Source: Actinomycetales bacterium (GTDB lineage Bacteria; Actinomycetota; Actinomycetes; Actinomycetales; Dermatophilaceae). Taken from it: 64,000 nucleotides of DNA. The notes under the pieces are model-generated. The model had not been told where the DNA came from. It did no database searches and was given only the letters and a program-made list of their open reading frames with translations. The DNA is taken from assembly GCA_016715285.1 (NCBI GenBank), contig JADKAO010000008.1, positions 117,109-181,108 on the forward strand. Direction: 5' to 3'. Below are positions 52,185 through 61,109 of this stretch, in pieces (within the stretch, counting starts at the first letter, position 1; each line of letters opens with the position of its first letter). A program made the translations under genes and the position numbers.

Positions 52185-52925
52185 ATGACTTACACCCTCG
52201 TCCTGCTCCGCCACGGCGAGAGCCAGTGGAACGCCAAGAATCTCTTCACCGGGTGGGTCGACGTCGACCTCACCGACAAGGGCCGGGCCGAAGCCATTCG
52301 CGGCGGCCAGCTCATCAAGGAATCCGGTCTGCTTCCTGACGTGCTGCACACGTCCCTGCTGCGGCGCGCCATCACGACCGCCAATATGGCGCTCGACGCC
52401 GCGGACCGGCACTGGATCCCGGTCAAGCGGGACTGGCGCCTCAACGAACGTCACTATGGCGATCTGCAGGGCAAGAACAAGAAACAAACCATGGAGCAGT
52501 TCGGCGAAGAAAAGTTCATGCTGTGGCGCCGCTCCTATGACACACCGCCACCGGACATCGCTGACGACAACGAATACACCCAGGCCGGCGACCCCCGGTA
52601 TGCCGACCTGCCTGCCGTGCCCAAGACCGAGTGCCTCAAAGACGTCGTGGCTCGGATGGTGCCTTACTGGGAGAACGAGATTCAGCCCGACCTGCGCGCG
52701 GGCAAGGTCGTCCTCGTCGCGGCGCACGGCAACTCGCTGCGCGCCCTCGTGAAGCACCTCGACGGCATCAGCGACGCCGACATCGCGGGCCTCAACATCC
52801 CCACCGGGATGCCGTTGCTCTATGAACTCGATGAGAACTTCGCGCCGATCACCCCGGGTGGGCGCTACCTCGACCCCGAGGCTGCAGCTGCCGCGGCCGC
52901 GGCGGTCGCCAACCAAGGCCGTTAA
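52185..52925 (+). CDS. gpmA: 2,3-bisphosphoglycerate-dependent phosphoglycerate mutase
   Basis: A 246-residue glycolytic mutase. The phosphohistidine motif is LLRHGESQWNAKNLFTGW, with LNERHYGDLQGKNK and AAHGNSLRALVKHL carrying the other active-site residues. An in-frame GTG lies 6 nt upstream (52179); the ATG is preferred, with AGGG 8 nt before it. Confidence 0.96.
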   Translation: MTYTLVLLRHGESQWNAKNLFTGWVDVDLTDKGRAEAIRGGQLIKESGLLPDVLHTSLLRRAITTANMALDAADRHWIPVKRDWRLNERHYGDLQGKNKKQTMEQFGEEKFMLWRRSYDTPPPDIADDNEYTQAGDPRYADLPAVPKTECLKDVVARMVPYWENEIQPDLRAGKVVLVAAHGNSLRALVKHLDGISDADIAGLNIPTGMPLLYELDENFAPITPGGRYLDPEAAAAAAAAVANQGR

Positions 52926-52973
52926 GCACGCTCGTACGGTTGGGTCCGCTGATGCGGGCCCAGCCGTCGTGCT
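52925..52973. terminator. Terminator hairpin after gpmA
   Basis: AGCACG/CGTGCT outer arms and GGTTGGGTCCGC/GCGGGCCCAGCC inner arms (two G-U pairs) close on a TGAT tetraloop directly at the gpmA stop. Very stable, no U-tract. The remaining gap to 53049 shows nothing further. Confidence 0.7.
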
Positions 52974-53049
52974 GTCCGGTGGCTCGTGAGCGAGCGCAAA
53001 CGCTGGCTATCTCGTCCGTTTAGGCAGCAATTAGCTCCGCTCGCGTGAG

Positions 53050-54318
53050 TCAACCGGTGTGCGTCGTCACCCCGTACTCAGCGCGGGTGCGTAACGCCCA
53101 GCGGGACACGGGTCCAAGCGACAGGGCGGCGCCAGCGATGATCGCGATCATCGCCGCCCACCCGGCATACCCATGCTCGATGCATAGCCAGGTCGCGAGG
53201 GTGGGGCTCACGACCGCCGAGAGGGACCAGATGGAGCCCGCGAAGCCTTGGTACTCGCCTTGGCGCTCCATCGGGGCCAGGCCCATATTGACCGCCCATT
53301 GCGCGCCGCTGCCGATGAGTTCGCCGAAGACATGGATGGCCGCACCGGCGAGGAGCACCACGCTTGCCACGAGAGGCCCGGCGGTCGCCGCGGCCGCGAT
53401 GCAAACGAAACCCAACCCGACTAACACGCCAGCGCGGGCCATCGACGGACCCGCGTTGGCGACCGTCGCGCTCTGGCGGGAGAGCCGCACTTGGAGCAGC
53501 GCCACGGCCACGGTATTGAGGATAAACATCGCTGCGACAAGCCATTTGGGCGCTTCGGTGTGCCCGGCAACCCACAGCGGCACCGCGATCTCAAAGACCA
53601 TGAAGTGCATAGCAAAGATCGCGACCAGAGCGGTTGACAGCACGTAGGGCACGTCCCGCCACACGCGAGCGGGGGGACGATCGCCAGTCAGCGCAGGGGC
53701 GGGGGCCGGTTGCGGCCCAGGAGCGTCCGGGAGGAAACGCGCCACGACGGCAGCCCCGAGATAGGTCACTGCGTCCCAGGCAAAGACGGCGAGGTATGCC
53801 GTCCGCGTATCCGCCCAGAGCGCCAGCCCGGCCAGGAGGCCCCCAACGGCCATGCCGGTGTTGGTGATGGCCCGGAGATAGGCCTTGAACGCGACCGCCT
53901 GGCCGGTGGGTCCGCCAACGCGCGCGACGAGCATGTTGCGCACGGAACGGGCGGTGGTCGAACTCGCGGCCATGCCAGCCGAGACGAGACAGAGACCGAT
54001 GAGGTCGGTGACGACGAGGAAGCCAGCTGCGATCACTGCGGTCATGGCCAGCGAGATCGTGAGCAGTCGACGCGGCTCCACGCGGTCCGACAGCACGCCC
54101 AGGGGCGTCCCGAGCGCGAACTCGACGAACGCACCCAACCCGATCGCGAAGGCAACCTGGGTGGCAGGCAGCCCCACGACATGGGTGAAATAGATCGCGA
54201 TGGTCGTCATCGTCGCGCCGCGTCCGAGGGTGTCGACGAGGGCAATCGCCCCGAGCACCCGCAAATGCGGATCGATGGGTATGCCGTGCCGCGTCAGTGG
54301 CGTGGTGTGGTCGCCCAT
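53050..54318 (-). CDS. Major facilitator superfamily transporter
   Basis: A 422-residue protein with 12 predicted helices. The loop 2-3 motif A-type GTPLGVLSDRVEPRRLL and the central loop with PAPAPALTGDRPP are visible. The ATG at 54316-54318 has GAAGGGGAAGG just upstream, better than the longer start at 54348. A 14-bp palindrome lies immediately upstream. Probably a drug or metabolite exporter; substrate unknown. Confidence 0.85.
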   Translation of the reverse strand: MGDHTTPLTRHGIPIDPHLRVLGAIALVDTLGRGATMTTIAIYFTHVVGLPATQVAFAIGLGAFVEFALGTPLGVLSDRVEPRRLLTISLAMTAVIAAGFLVVTDLIGLCLVSAGMAASSTTARSVRNMLVARVGGPTGQAVAFKAYLRAITNTGMAVGGLLAGLALWADTRTAYLAVFAWDAVTYLGAAVVARFLPDAPGPQPAPAPALTGDRPPARVWRDVPYVLSTALVAIFAMHFMVFEIAVPLWVAGHTEAPKWLVAAMFILNTVAVALLQVRLSRQSATVANAGPSMARAGVLVGLGFVCIAAAATAGPLVASVVLLAGAAIHVFGELIGSGAQWAVNMGLAPMERQGEYQGFAGSIWSLSAVVSPTLATWLCIEHGYAGWAAMIAIIAGAALSLGPVSRWALRTRAEYGVTTHTG

Positions 54319-54336
54319 GCCTTCCCCTTCGAGATG

Positions 54337-54350
54337 TCTTGACGTCAAGA
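54337..54350. promoter_or_regulatory. Palindromic operator upstream of the MFS gene (MarR-like)
   Basis: TCTTGACGTCAAGA is a perfect 14-bp palindrome 19 bp upstream of the transporter start. It resembles TTGA-TCAA palindromes bound by MarR-family repressors. No such regulator is encoded nearby. Confidence 0.55.
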
Positions 54351-54420
54351 TATCTCACGGAGGGTGTGGTTGCCACTGGATGTGTGGCGAGGGCTTCCGT
54401 GGGGGTGCGGTTTGAAGTGG

Positions 54421-55143
54421 TCAGTGACCGGTGTCGAGGGCCCGGCGCAGGTTGCGCACTGAGGCTCCAGTCTCGTCGGGGAAGTCGTGGTCGACGGTCG
54501 CCTCTGAGTGGTGCTCGCCGGTCACGAGATAGACCACCCGACGGGCGACAGAGACGGCGTGGTCGGCAAAACGCTCGTAGTAGCGGCCGAGCAACGTGAG
54601 GTCGACGATGGTCTCTGGGGGCAGGGAAGACGTGTGCAGGACCGTGAAGACCCGGCGGTGGAGGGCGTCCATCGCGTCGTCGTCTTTCTCGAGGCTAATT
54701 GCCATGTCGACATCGCGGGCGGCGATCACCGAGCCGGCCTTGGCCACGATGCGCTCGGCGACCTGACCCATCTCGAGGATGAGCGATCGCATGGGGGCGG
54801 GAACGGCTGACTGGGGGTAGCGCAGACGAGCGACCTTGGCCACGTGACGGGCGAGGTCACCCATGCGTTCGAGGTCCGCGCTCATCCGGAGGGCTGTGAC
54901 GACAACCCGCAGGTCCGTGGCGACAGGTTGTTGTCGCGCAAGGACGTCCACCGCCAGCAGGTCGAGATTCTCGCGGGAGTGATCGAGTGTGCGATCACCG
55001 GTGATGACGTCTTCGGCGAGGTGGAGGTCGGCGTCAAGGAGGGCGGTGGTGGCTCGTGCGATCGCCGATCCGGCGATCCGCGTCATCTCGACGAGTTGGT
55101 CAGAGATGCTGTCGAGTTCCTCGTGAAATGTGGTGCGCATCAT
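54421..55143 (-). CDS. phoU: Phosphate signalling protein PhoU
   Basis: A 240-residue all-helical protein with two PhoU repeats (LHLAEDVITGDRTLDHSRE; ALRMSADLERMGDLARHVAK; LLGRYYERFADHAVSVARR). PhoU represses the SenX3-RegX3 response when phosphate is plentiful, via Pst. It is divergent from senX3. Two adjacent ATGs (55138 and 55141) are possible, with AAGGA upstream. Confidence 0.94.
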   Translation of the reverse strand: MMRTTFHEELDSISDQLVEMTRIAGSAIARATTALLDADLHLAEDVITGDRTLDHSRENLDLLAVDVLARQQPVATDLRVVVTALRMSADLERMGDLARHVAKVARLRYPQSAVPAPMRSLILEMGQVAERIVAKAGSVIAARDVDMAISLEKDDDAMDALHRRVFTVLHTSSLPPETIVDLTLLGRYYERFADHAVSVARRVVYLVTGEHHSEATVDHDFPDETGASVRNLRRALDTGH

Positions 55144-55218
55144 GGCGATCCTTACTGAGTGACTGCGCTCAAACTAACCAATAGTGGCGACTGTTGGCCG
55201 CGACTCCGGCCCCGTGGC

Positions 55219-55251
55219 GGTGAACTTCTGGGCGTCCCCAGGTGAAATCCA
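55219..55251. promoter_or_regulatory. PHO-box-like repeats between phoU and senX3
   Basis: GGTGAAC (55219-55225) and GGTGAAA (55241-55247) are exactly 22 bp apart, i.e. two turns of the 11-nt PHO repeat, with a degenerate middle unit. Position in the divergent region suits autoregulation. Confidence 0.45.
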
Positions 55252-55295
55252 GCGCAGCAGAGTGCTTCCCGTAGAAGGCTAGACGTTCGGCCCTC

Positions 55296-55301
55296 TAGCC
55301 T
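55296..55301 (+). promoter_or_regulatory. -10 element for a leaderless senX3 transcript
   Basis: TAGCCT ends 7 nt before the GTG start at 55309, the spacing shared by the other leaderless genes here. Confidence 0.5.
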
Positions 55302-55308
55302 TGGCCTC

Positions 55309-56535
55309 GTGGACGTGGTCGTAGCGACGATGATCGGGCTCCTGGTTGGAGCCGGACTCGTCGGGTTTGCGGTGCGTGTCAAGCGGACCACTCGAGAGAC
55401 CGTGCCGAGCGCGATCGTGTCGCCGAGCCACGTCAGCGACGATGACCAAGGCGTGCCGGAGTATGTCGAGGACGTCCTGTCGGTCCTGCCGTCAAGCGGG
55501 ATCGTCTTGGACCTTCGGGCCAATGTTGTGGCGTGCTCGCCCTCGGCTGTCTCGCACGGGCTCGTCCGCGGCACCGCCTTGACCTATCCCGCGCTGCTGA
55601 CGCTGGCCCGTCGGGCCCAAGCCGAAGGCGGCGTGATGCAAGAGCAACTCGCCCTCCCGCGTGGACCCGGTGTCGATGCCCGCCGCGTCGTCAGCGCGCG
55701 AGCGGCCAGGCTCGGTGATGAGCACGTTCTGCTCCTCGTCGAGGACCGTTCGCACGCCTACCTCGTAGAAGAGGTGCGGCGCGACTTCCTCGCCAACGTC
55801 AGCCACGAGCTCAAGACCCCGGTGGGCGGCATACTCCTCCTGGCGGAGGCAGTGAAGGGCGCGCGCGACGACCCAGAGGCGGTCGCCAGGTTCGCTAAGC
55901 GGATGCGCAAGGAGGCTCGCCGCCTCGACCACTTGGTCACCGACATCGTCCAGCTGTCACGCCTCCAGTCTGAAGACCGCCTCAGTGACCCTGCCGAAGT
56001 TGACCTCGGCAAGGTCGTCACCGAAGCGGTCGATGACGTCCGGGTCGCCGCGGAGGAGAAGGAAATCGACTTGGTTGTCGTGTCCGACAAGCGCTGCTGG
56101 GTGTGGGGAGACCGAGGCCTGCTCGTCACCGCGGTGCGCAACCTCGTCGTCAACGCGGTCGCCTACTCCGGCTCTGGGACCCGGGTCGCCATCCGTGCTC
56201 GCGTGGCCCCCGACGGCGCCCGCGAGATCATCGTCACCGACCAGGGCACTGGCATCCCCGAGAGCGAGCTCGGCCGGATCTTCGAGCGGTTCTACCGCGT
56301 CGATGCCGCCCGATCGCGGTCGACCGGCGGCACCGGCCTCGGCCTGTCCATCGTCAAGCACGTCTGCGCCAATCACGGCGGCGACGTTACTGTGTGGAGC
56401 GAGCTCGGTCGCGGCTCCACGTTCACCATCCGACTGCCCGCACCGTCCTACGGGCCTTCCGAGACCAAGGCGGAGGACGGCATACCCGCCGCTTCTCCCG
56501 GACCCGACCAGCCGAAAGAGACCACCGTCCCATGA
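55309..56535 (+). CDS. senX3: Phosphate-sensing histidine kinase SenX3
   Basis: A 408-residue kinase. One N-terminal transmembrane helix (residues about 3-22), a PAS-like region (SSGIVLDLRANVVACSPSA), the HisKA box FLANVSHELKTPVGG and HATPase motifs (N box RNLVVNAVAY, G1 DQGTGIP, G2 GTGLGLSIVK). GTG start, leaderless. The stop overlaps regX3 by 4 bp. Confidence 0.94.
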   Translation: MDVVVATMIGLLVGAGLVGFAVRVKRTTRETVPSAIVSPSHVSDDDQGVPEYVEDVLSVLPSSGIVLDLRANVVACSPSAVSHGLVRGTALTYPALLTLARRAQAEGGVMQEQLALPRGPGVDARRVVSARAARLGDEHVLLLVEDRSHAYLVEEVRRDFLANVSHELKTPVGGILLLAEAVKGARDDPEAVARFAKRMRKEARRLDHLVTDIVQLSRLQSEDRLSDPAEVDLGKVVTEAVDDVRVAAEEKEIDLVVVSDKRCWVWGDRGLLVTAVRNLVVNAVAYSGSGTRVAIRARVAPDGAREIIVTDQGTGIPESELGRIFERFYRVDAARSRSTGGTGLGLSIVKHVCANHGGDVTVWSELGRGSTFTIRLPAPSYGPSETKAEDGIPAASPGPDQPKETTVP

Positions 56536-57212
56536 GCCGCATCCTTGTCGTCGAAGACGAAGAGTCCTTCTCGGACCCGCTGTCCTACTTGCTGCGCAAA
56601 GAGGGCTATTCGGTTGCGGTCGCCGCGACCGGTCCCGAGGCGTTGAGCGAGTTCGAGAAGAACGGCGCGGATCTCGTTCTGCTCGACCTCATGCTTCCGG
56701 GGATCCCGGGCGTCGAGGTATGCCGTCAACTCCGCACCCGCTCGGCCGTCCCGATCATCATGCTGACAGCCAAAGACAGCGAGGTGGACAAGGTCGTCGG
56801 CCTGGAGATGGGTGCGGACGACTACGTCACCAAGCCCTACTCGTCGCGCGAGTTGCTCGCCCGTGTGCGCGCAGTGCTGCGTCGGCACGCTGACGTGGAA
56901 GAGGCGGCGCCAGCCACGCTGGAAGCCGGGCCGGTGCGGATGGACGTCGAGCGCCACGTGGTCACGGTTAACGGCCGGAAGACGCCGATGCCGCTCAAGG
57001 AGTTCGAGCTGCTCGAGCTGCTATTGCGCAACGCTGGCCGGGTGCTCACGCGTGGGCAGCTCATCGACCGGGTGTGGGGCAGCGACTATGTCGGCGACAC
57101 CAAGACTCTCGACGTCCACGTCAAGCGGTTGCGGGCCAAGGTCGAACCCGACCCCGGTCACCCCCAGCACATCCTGACGGTGCGTGGCTTGGGCTATAAA
57201 TTCGACGTGTGA
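56532..57212 (+). CDS. regX3: Phosphate response regulator RegX3
   Basis: A 226-residue OmpR-family regulator. The receiver has the acidic pair VVEDEE, phospho-acceptor LVLLDLMLPG and conserved Lys VTKPY; the DNA-binding domain has MPLKEFELLELLLRNAGRVLT-type helix and TLDVHVKRLRAKV. It should activate pstS and other PHO-box genes. A strong terminator follows. Confidence 0.95.
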   Translation: MSRILVVEDEESFSDPLSYLLRKEGYSVAVAATGPEALSEFEKNGADLVLLDLMLPGIPGVEVCRQLRTRSAVPIIMLTAKDSEVDKVVGLEMGADDYVTKPYSSRELLARVRAVLRRHADVEEAAPATLEAGPVRMDVERHVVTVNGRKTPMPLKEFELLELLLRNAGRVLTRGQLIDRVWGSDYVGDTKTLDVHVKRLRAKVEPDPGHPQHILTVRGLGYKFDV

Positions 57213-57250
57213 CGGCCTGGCACGGCAGAAGCTAAAAGACTGCGAGACCA

Positions 57251-57288
57251 CGAAACCGGACGGCCCCACAGGGAGCCGTCCGGTTTCG
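57251..57288. terminator. Intrinsic terminator after regX3
   Basis: CGAAACCGGACGGC (57251-57264) pairs perfectly with GCCGTCCGGTTTCG (57275-57288), 10-nt loop, followed by TTTTCG. It serves convergent regX3 and the lipoprotein gene. Confidence 0.85.
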
Positions 57289-57332
57289 TTTTCGTGGGGA
57301 TCGTCAGGCGTCGTGCCAGTCCAGGACGCGGA

Positions 57333-57791
57333 CTACTTCTTCGGTGCGAGGTTCTTGTAGACACCCTCGGCCGACACGATCGGCACGCTCACGAGCTGCT
57401 TACCGTCCTTCTCGGTGATGATGTAGATGTCGGTGATGGTGCCGGGGGCACTCGGCACGGACGCGAAGGTGACGTCTTTGATCTCGACAACGGCGCGCGA
57501 ACCGACGGGGATCGTGGTGGACGGGGCGGTGCCTTCCTTGGGTGCGAAGCTCACCCTGGCGATGCCGCTGCCGGTGTTGACCACCGCGCCGGTCAGGGCG
57601 CCAGGGCCGCCTTTGGCCTCGGCGACGATCGCGAGGTTGCGGGCCGAGACATCACCAATCTCGGCGGCGACGCCGTCAGCGGGGTTGTAGGGCTTCTCGG
57701 TTGTCTGCGGCGACAAGAAGCTGCAGGCAGACAGGGCAACAGTCGCGGCGGCAAGGCTGGCAGCGCCGAGGGCTCGGTTGAGTCGCATCAC
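57333..57791 (-). CDS. Small lipoprotein of unknown function
   Basis: A 152-residue lipoprotein with signal RLNRALGAASLAAATVAL and lipobox LSAC, then a single beta-rich domain (IGDVSARNLAIVAEA; VGSRAVVEIKDVTF) like other actinobacterial extracytoplasmic DUF lipoproteins. The GTG at 57789-57791 is chosen because TAGGCT ends 7 nt upstream; the ATG 3 nt on is the alternative. The longer open frame upstream is not supported. Confidence 0.78.
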   Translation of the reverse strand: MMRLNRALGAASLAAATVALSACSFLSPQTTEKPYNPADGVAAEIGDVSARNLAIVAEAKGGPGALTGAVVNTGSGIARVSFAPKEGTAPSTTIPVGSRAVVEIKDVTFASVPSAPGTITDIYIITEKDGKQLVSVPIVSAEGVYKNLAPKK

Positions 57792-58056
57792 GGGCGGAAG
57801 CCTACCGCTCAGTGGCTCTCTGAGGGCAGGTGGGGGCAGGTGGTTCCGGACACGTCTGTCAGGTCCCGTGAGACGGACTGAGCTGTGGGACCGGACAGTT
57901 AGTCCCGCTGCAGCATGCGCCGGCGCCCTTGTCAACCCCCATCTTGGCGGTGTTGCCCAGGTGCTAGGCCTCTGACCAGCGCAAACGAGTCTTCCGCGAT
58001 GGAGGGTGTCGGTGGTCACGTGGTATCCTGAAGGTCGCGAAAGGGGTATCTATCAC

Positions 58057-58539
58057 ATGGTCTTCAAGGTCGGCGAGACGGTCGTGTACCCGCACCACGG
58101 TGCAGCACTGATCGAAGAAATCAATACCCGCACCATCAAGGGAGTCGACCGGGTTTATCTCAAACTCAAAGTCGCTCAAGGCGACTTGACCATCGAGGTC
58201 CCCGCAGACAGCTGCGAAGACATCGGCGTCCGTGACGTCGTCGGTCAAGAGGGCCTCGACCGGGTGTTCCAGGTGCTGCGCGCCGAGTACACCGAGGAGC
58301 CGACCAACTGGTCGCGCCGCTACAAGGCCAACCTCGAGAAGCTTGCCTCCGGCGATGTCATCAAGGTCGCTGAGGTCGTGCGCGACCTGTGGCGTCGGGA
58401 CAAGGACCGCGGCCTGTCGGCTGGCGAGAAGCGCATGCTCTCCAAGGCTCGTCAGATCCTCGTGTCCGAGCTCGCGCTCGCTGAGAAGACCAACGAGGAA
58501 AAGGCCGAGTCCATCCTTGACGAGGTCCTCGCCTCCTAA
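58057..58539 (+). CDS. carD: CarD-family RNA polymerase-binding transcription factor
   Basis: A 160-residue essential-type regulator that stabilises the open complex at rRNA and other promoters. The N-terminal RNAP-interaction domain begins MVFKVGETVVYPHHGAALIE; the C-terminal helical DNA-binding domain includes NWSRRYKANLEKLASGD and RDLWRRDKDRGLSAGEKRML. The ATG at 58057 matches the family start; a longer frame adds a non-conserved 17 residues. The 265-bp gap upstream (57792-58056) holds its promoter (TATCCT near 58024) and nothing else that I can support. Confidence 0.96.
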   Translation: MVFKVGETVVYPHHGAALIEEINTRTIKGVDRVYLKLKVAQGDLTIEVPADSCEDIGVRDVVGQEGLDRVFQVLRAEYTEEPTNWSRRYKANLEKLASGDVIKVAEVVRDLWRRDKDRGLSAGEKRMLSKARQILVSELALAEKTNEEKAESILDEVLAS

Positions 58540-58590
58540 GGCTCACCCGTTCACTCACGCATTCGATGGCCATGACGGCAGACTGACGTC

Positions 58591-59286
58591 ATGGCCATCG
58601 GCGTTCTCGTACTCGCGGCAGGCTCCGGGTCGCGCCTCGGCGCCTCGGTGCCCAAGGCGTTCGTCGAGGTCGGGGGCACCACCCTCCTCGGGTATGCCGT
58701 CCGCGCCGCCCTAAGTGCCCGCAACGTCGGCTGCGTCGTCGTCGCAGCCCCAGCCGACTGGGTGGACGCGGCGATCGACGTGACCGAACCCCTGAGCCGG
58801 GCATACGGCATACCGGTGCAGGTCGTCCCTGGGGGCGCCGAGCGAGGCGACAGCGTCCTCGCGGCCGTACGGTGGCTGCCCGCCGAATGCGACCTCGTCC
58901 TCATCCACGACGCGGCGCGTGCTTTTGCGACGAGCGCGCTCTTTGACCGAGTGGCTGCGGCCGTCACCGCTGATACTCCGGCAGTCGTGCCTGGCGAGCC
59001 GGTCGTCGACACCATCAAGACCGTGGACGGCAACGGGTTCGTCGTCGGCACCCCTAACCGCGCGCTGCTACGGGCAGTGCAAACCCCGCAGGGCTTCGTG
59101 CGGGACGTTCTGCTTGAGGCGCACGCGGCATACGGGAGTGTGGCGACCGATGACGCGGGCCTGGTGGAGCGGCTCGGTCGGCAGGTGCTTGTGGTCGCTG
59201 GGGAGTCCGACGCGTTCAAGGTGACGACACCGGATGATCTCGCGAGAGCACATCGACTCCACCCGCGGGACCCCAGCGCCCCTTAG
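58591..59286 (+). CDS. ispD: 2-C-methyl-D-erythritol 4-phosphate cytidylyltransferase
   Basis: A 231-residue MEP-pathway enzyme making CDP-ME. The CTP loop is LAAGSGSRLGASVPKAFVEV; VLIHDAARAF and AVQTPQGF are further signature motifs. It lies 51 bp after carD, as in mycobacteria. Confidence 0.95.
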   Translation: MAIGVLVLAAGSGSRLGASVPKAFVEVGGTTLLGYAVRAALSARNVGCVVVAAPADWVDAAIDVTEPLSRAYGIPVQVVPGGAERGDSVLAAVRWLPAECDLVLIHDAARAFATSALFDRVAAAVTADTPAVVPGEPVVDTIKTVDGNGFVVGTPNRALLRAVQTPQGFVRDVLLEAHAAYGSVATDDAGLVERLGRQVLVVAGESDAFKVTTPDDLARAHRLHPRDPSAP

Positions 59287-59296
59287 GCTGGCGGCC

Positions 59297-60139
59297 ATGA
59301 GACCCGTTGCCGTGATCACCGGCGGAGGCACCGGGATCGGTGCCGCAACCGCCCACCGCCTTGCCCAAGACGGTTTCGACATCGTCGTGTGCGGCCGGCG
59401 AGCGCAGCCACTTGAAGACACCGCGGCGGCCATCGAAGCGGCATACGGAACAGGCGGACCAGGCGGACCAGGCGGAACACACGGCGTGACGGCTCGCGCG
59501 GTCGTCATGGATGTCAGTGACCGGGCGTCGGTGCTCGCGGCAGCGGATGTGATCGGTCGCTGCGATGTGCTCGTCAACAATGCGGGCGGCGCGATCGGCG
59601 CCGAGCGCATCGAAGACGGCAAACCCGACGAGTGGCGCGCCATGTGGGAGTCCAACGTCCTCGGCGTCCTCCACGTGACGCAGGCCTTCCTCCCTGCCCT
59701 GCGCCGGTCGTCGACGGGCGGCACGATCGTCGTGGTGTCGTCCATCGCGGGTCTGCTCGTCTATGAGGGTGGGGCCGGGTACACGTCGGCGAAACATGGC
59801 GCGACCGCCGTCGTGGAGACCCTGCGCTTGGAGTTGGCGGGGGAGCCGATCCGGGTCGTCGAAGTCGACCCCGGCATGGTGTGGACCGACGGGTTCTCGC
59901 TCACGCGCTTTCACGGCGACCAAAGCAAAGCCGACGCCGTGTATGCCGGTGTCGACCGCCCACTGGTCGCCGAGGACGTCGCGGAGTGCATCGCCTTCTG
60001 CGTGCGGGTGCCGCAGCACGTCAACATCGATCGGCTCATCGTCAAACCCGTGGCCCAGGCTGCGCCGCACAAGGTGATTCGCGGGCCGATCGACTGGACG
60101 CGGTCGGCAGCCGACGGCGACGGAGGCTCCGGTGGCTGA
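59297..60139 (+). CDS. Short-chain dehydrogenase/reductase between ispD and ispF
   Basis: A 280-residue SDR with cofactor motif TGGGTGIGAATA, NNAGG, catalytic Ser (VVSSIAG) and YTSAK. A 9-bp tandem repeat (59453-59480) encodes a GGPGGPGG loop insertion near residue 53-60. TAGGCT ends 7 nt before the ATG (leaderless). The stop overlaps ispF by 8 bp, so it is co-translated with the MEP genes, but SDRs are not known MEP enzymes. Substrate unknown. Confidence 0.85.
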   Translation: MRPVAVITGGGTGIGAATAHRLAQDGFDIVVCGRRAQPLEDTAAAIEAAYGTGGPGGPGGTHGVTARAVVMDVSDRASVLAAADVIGRCDVLVNNAGGAIGAERIEDGKPDEWRAMWESNVLGVLHVTQAFLPALRRSSTGGTIVVVSSIAGLLVYEGGAGYTSAKHGATAVVETLRLELAGEPIRVVEVDPGMVWTDGFSLTRFHGDQSKADAVYAGVDRPLVAEDVAECIAFCVRVPQHVNIDRLIVKPVAQAAPHKVIRGPIDWTRSAADGDGGSGG

Positions 60140-60632
60140 CGTCCCCGAGATTGTGTGGCCGCGGGTCGGGATTGGCACCGACGTCCATGCTTTTGCGCCC
60201 GGCGACGCCGGCCGCGAGCTCTGGGTTGCGGGCCTGTTGTGGCCGGGTGAGCCCGGACTCGTGGGGCACTCGGATGCGGACGTCGCCTGCCACGCAGCGT
60301 GCGACGCCCTCTTTGCGGCAGCGGCGATCGGCGACCTCGGGCGGCATTTCGGCACGGACAGACCCGAGTATGCCGGTGCCTCAGGTCTGGTGCTCCTCGC
60401 CGAAGCCGCGCGCCTGGTGCGTGAGGCTGGCTTTGAGGTTGGCAATATCGCGGTGCAGATCATCGGCAACCGCCCCAAGATCGGCCCCCGCCGAACCGAA
60501 GCTGAGGGGGAGATGTCGATCGCGGTCGGAGCGCCCGTCTCGGTGTCTGGCACGACGACCGACGGGCTGGGGCTCACCGGCCGCAGCGAAGGCATAGCCG
60601 CGATTGCCACGGCCCTCGTGATGCCGCGATGA
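60132..60632 (+). CDS. ispF: 2-C-methyl-D-erythritol 2,4-cyclodiphosphate synthase
   Basis: A 166-residue MEP-pathway enzyme. GIGTDVHAF (metal Asp/His), VGHSDADVACHAACDAL and the C-terminal TTDGLGLTGRSEGIAA are signature motifs. GTG start within the SDR gene's end; the stop overlaps the next gene (ATGA). Confidence 0.95.
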   Translation: MADVPEIVWPRVGIGTDVHAFAPGDAGRELWVAGLLWPGEPGLVGHSDADVACHAACDALFAAAAIGDLGRHFGTDRPEYAGASGLVLLAEAARLVREAGFEVGNIAVQIIGNRPKIGPRRTEAEGEMSIAVGAPVSVSGTTTDGLGLTGRSEGIAAIATALVMPR

Positions 60633-61075
60633 CCAGCCAGACGCCCGCGCCGATCGGCGACTCCAGGGACGCCCGCCCCATTGTCTCCGGACCGATGCCG
60701 TGGGGTTTGGCGGCGTTCCTAGGCGTGATCTTCGGGTCGATCGTGGCGGGCGTCGGTGGGTTTGCCGCTGTCTTTGCCGTGACCGGCTTGCTGGACATCA
60801 CCGACGGGATCTCGGGAGGAAGCTGTGCGACGACCCATCGATGCGGCGAGAGCTTGGGTGGTGCTGCGATCCTGTTGTCCATCGCGGGATGGCTTGGCGG
60901 CACGGTCGGGTCCGTGATTGTTGTCCCGCTGGTGGCCTATCGGCGTCGATCACTGATGAGCGCGTTGGTGTCAGGGCTCGTCGTCGGCATAGTGGCCGCG
61001 GTGATCGTCCTGTGGCTTTTCCAACTCTTCCTCTACAGCGGTCCTGAGCCGCGCGTCGGCGGGTTCGGCGCGTGA
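60629..61075 (+). CDS. Small membrane protein after ispF
   Basis: A 148-residue protein with three hydrophobic segments (GLAAFLGVIFGSIVAGVGGF; GAAILLSIAGWLGGTVGSV; LVVGIVAAVIVLWLFQLF) and a Cys pair (SGGSCATTHRCG) in the first external loop, perhaps a disulphide. No family recognised. Coupled to ispF by ATGA overlap. Confidence 0.65.
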   Translation: MTSQTPAPIGDSRDARPIVSGPMPWGLAAFLGVIFGSIVAGVGGFAAVFAVTGLLDITDGISGGSCATTHRCGESLGGAAILLSIAGWLGGTVGSVIVVPLVAYRRRSLMSALVSGLVVGIVAAVIVLWLFQLFLYSGPEPRVGGFGA

Positions 61076-61109
61076 GCCATGCGACGGTCCGTGAATCGAA
61101 CAGCGCTGC

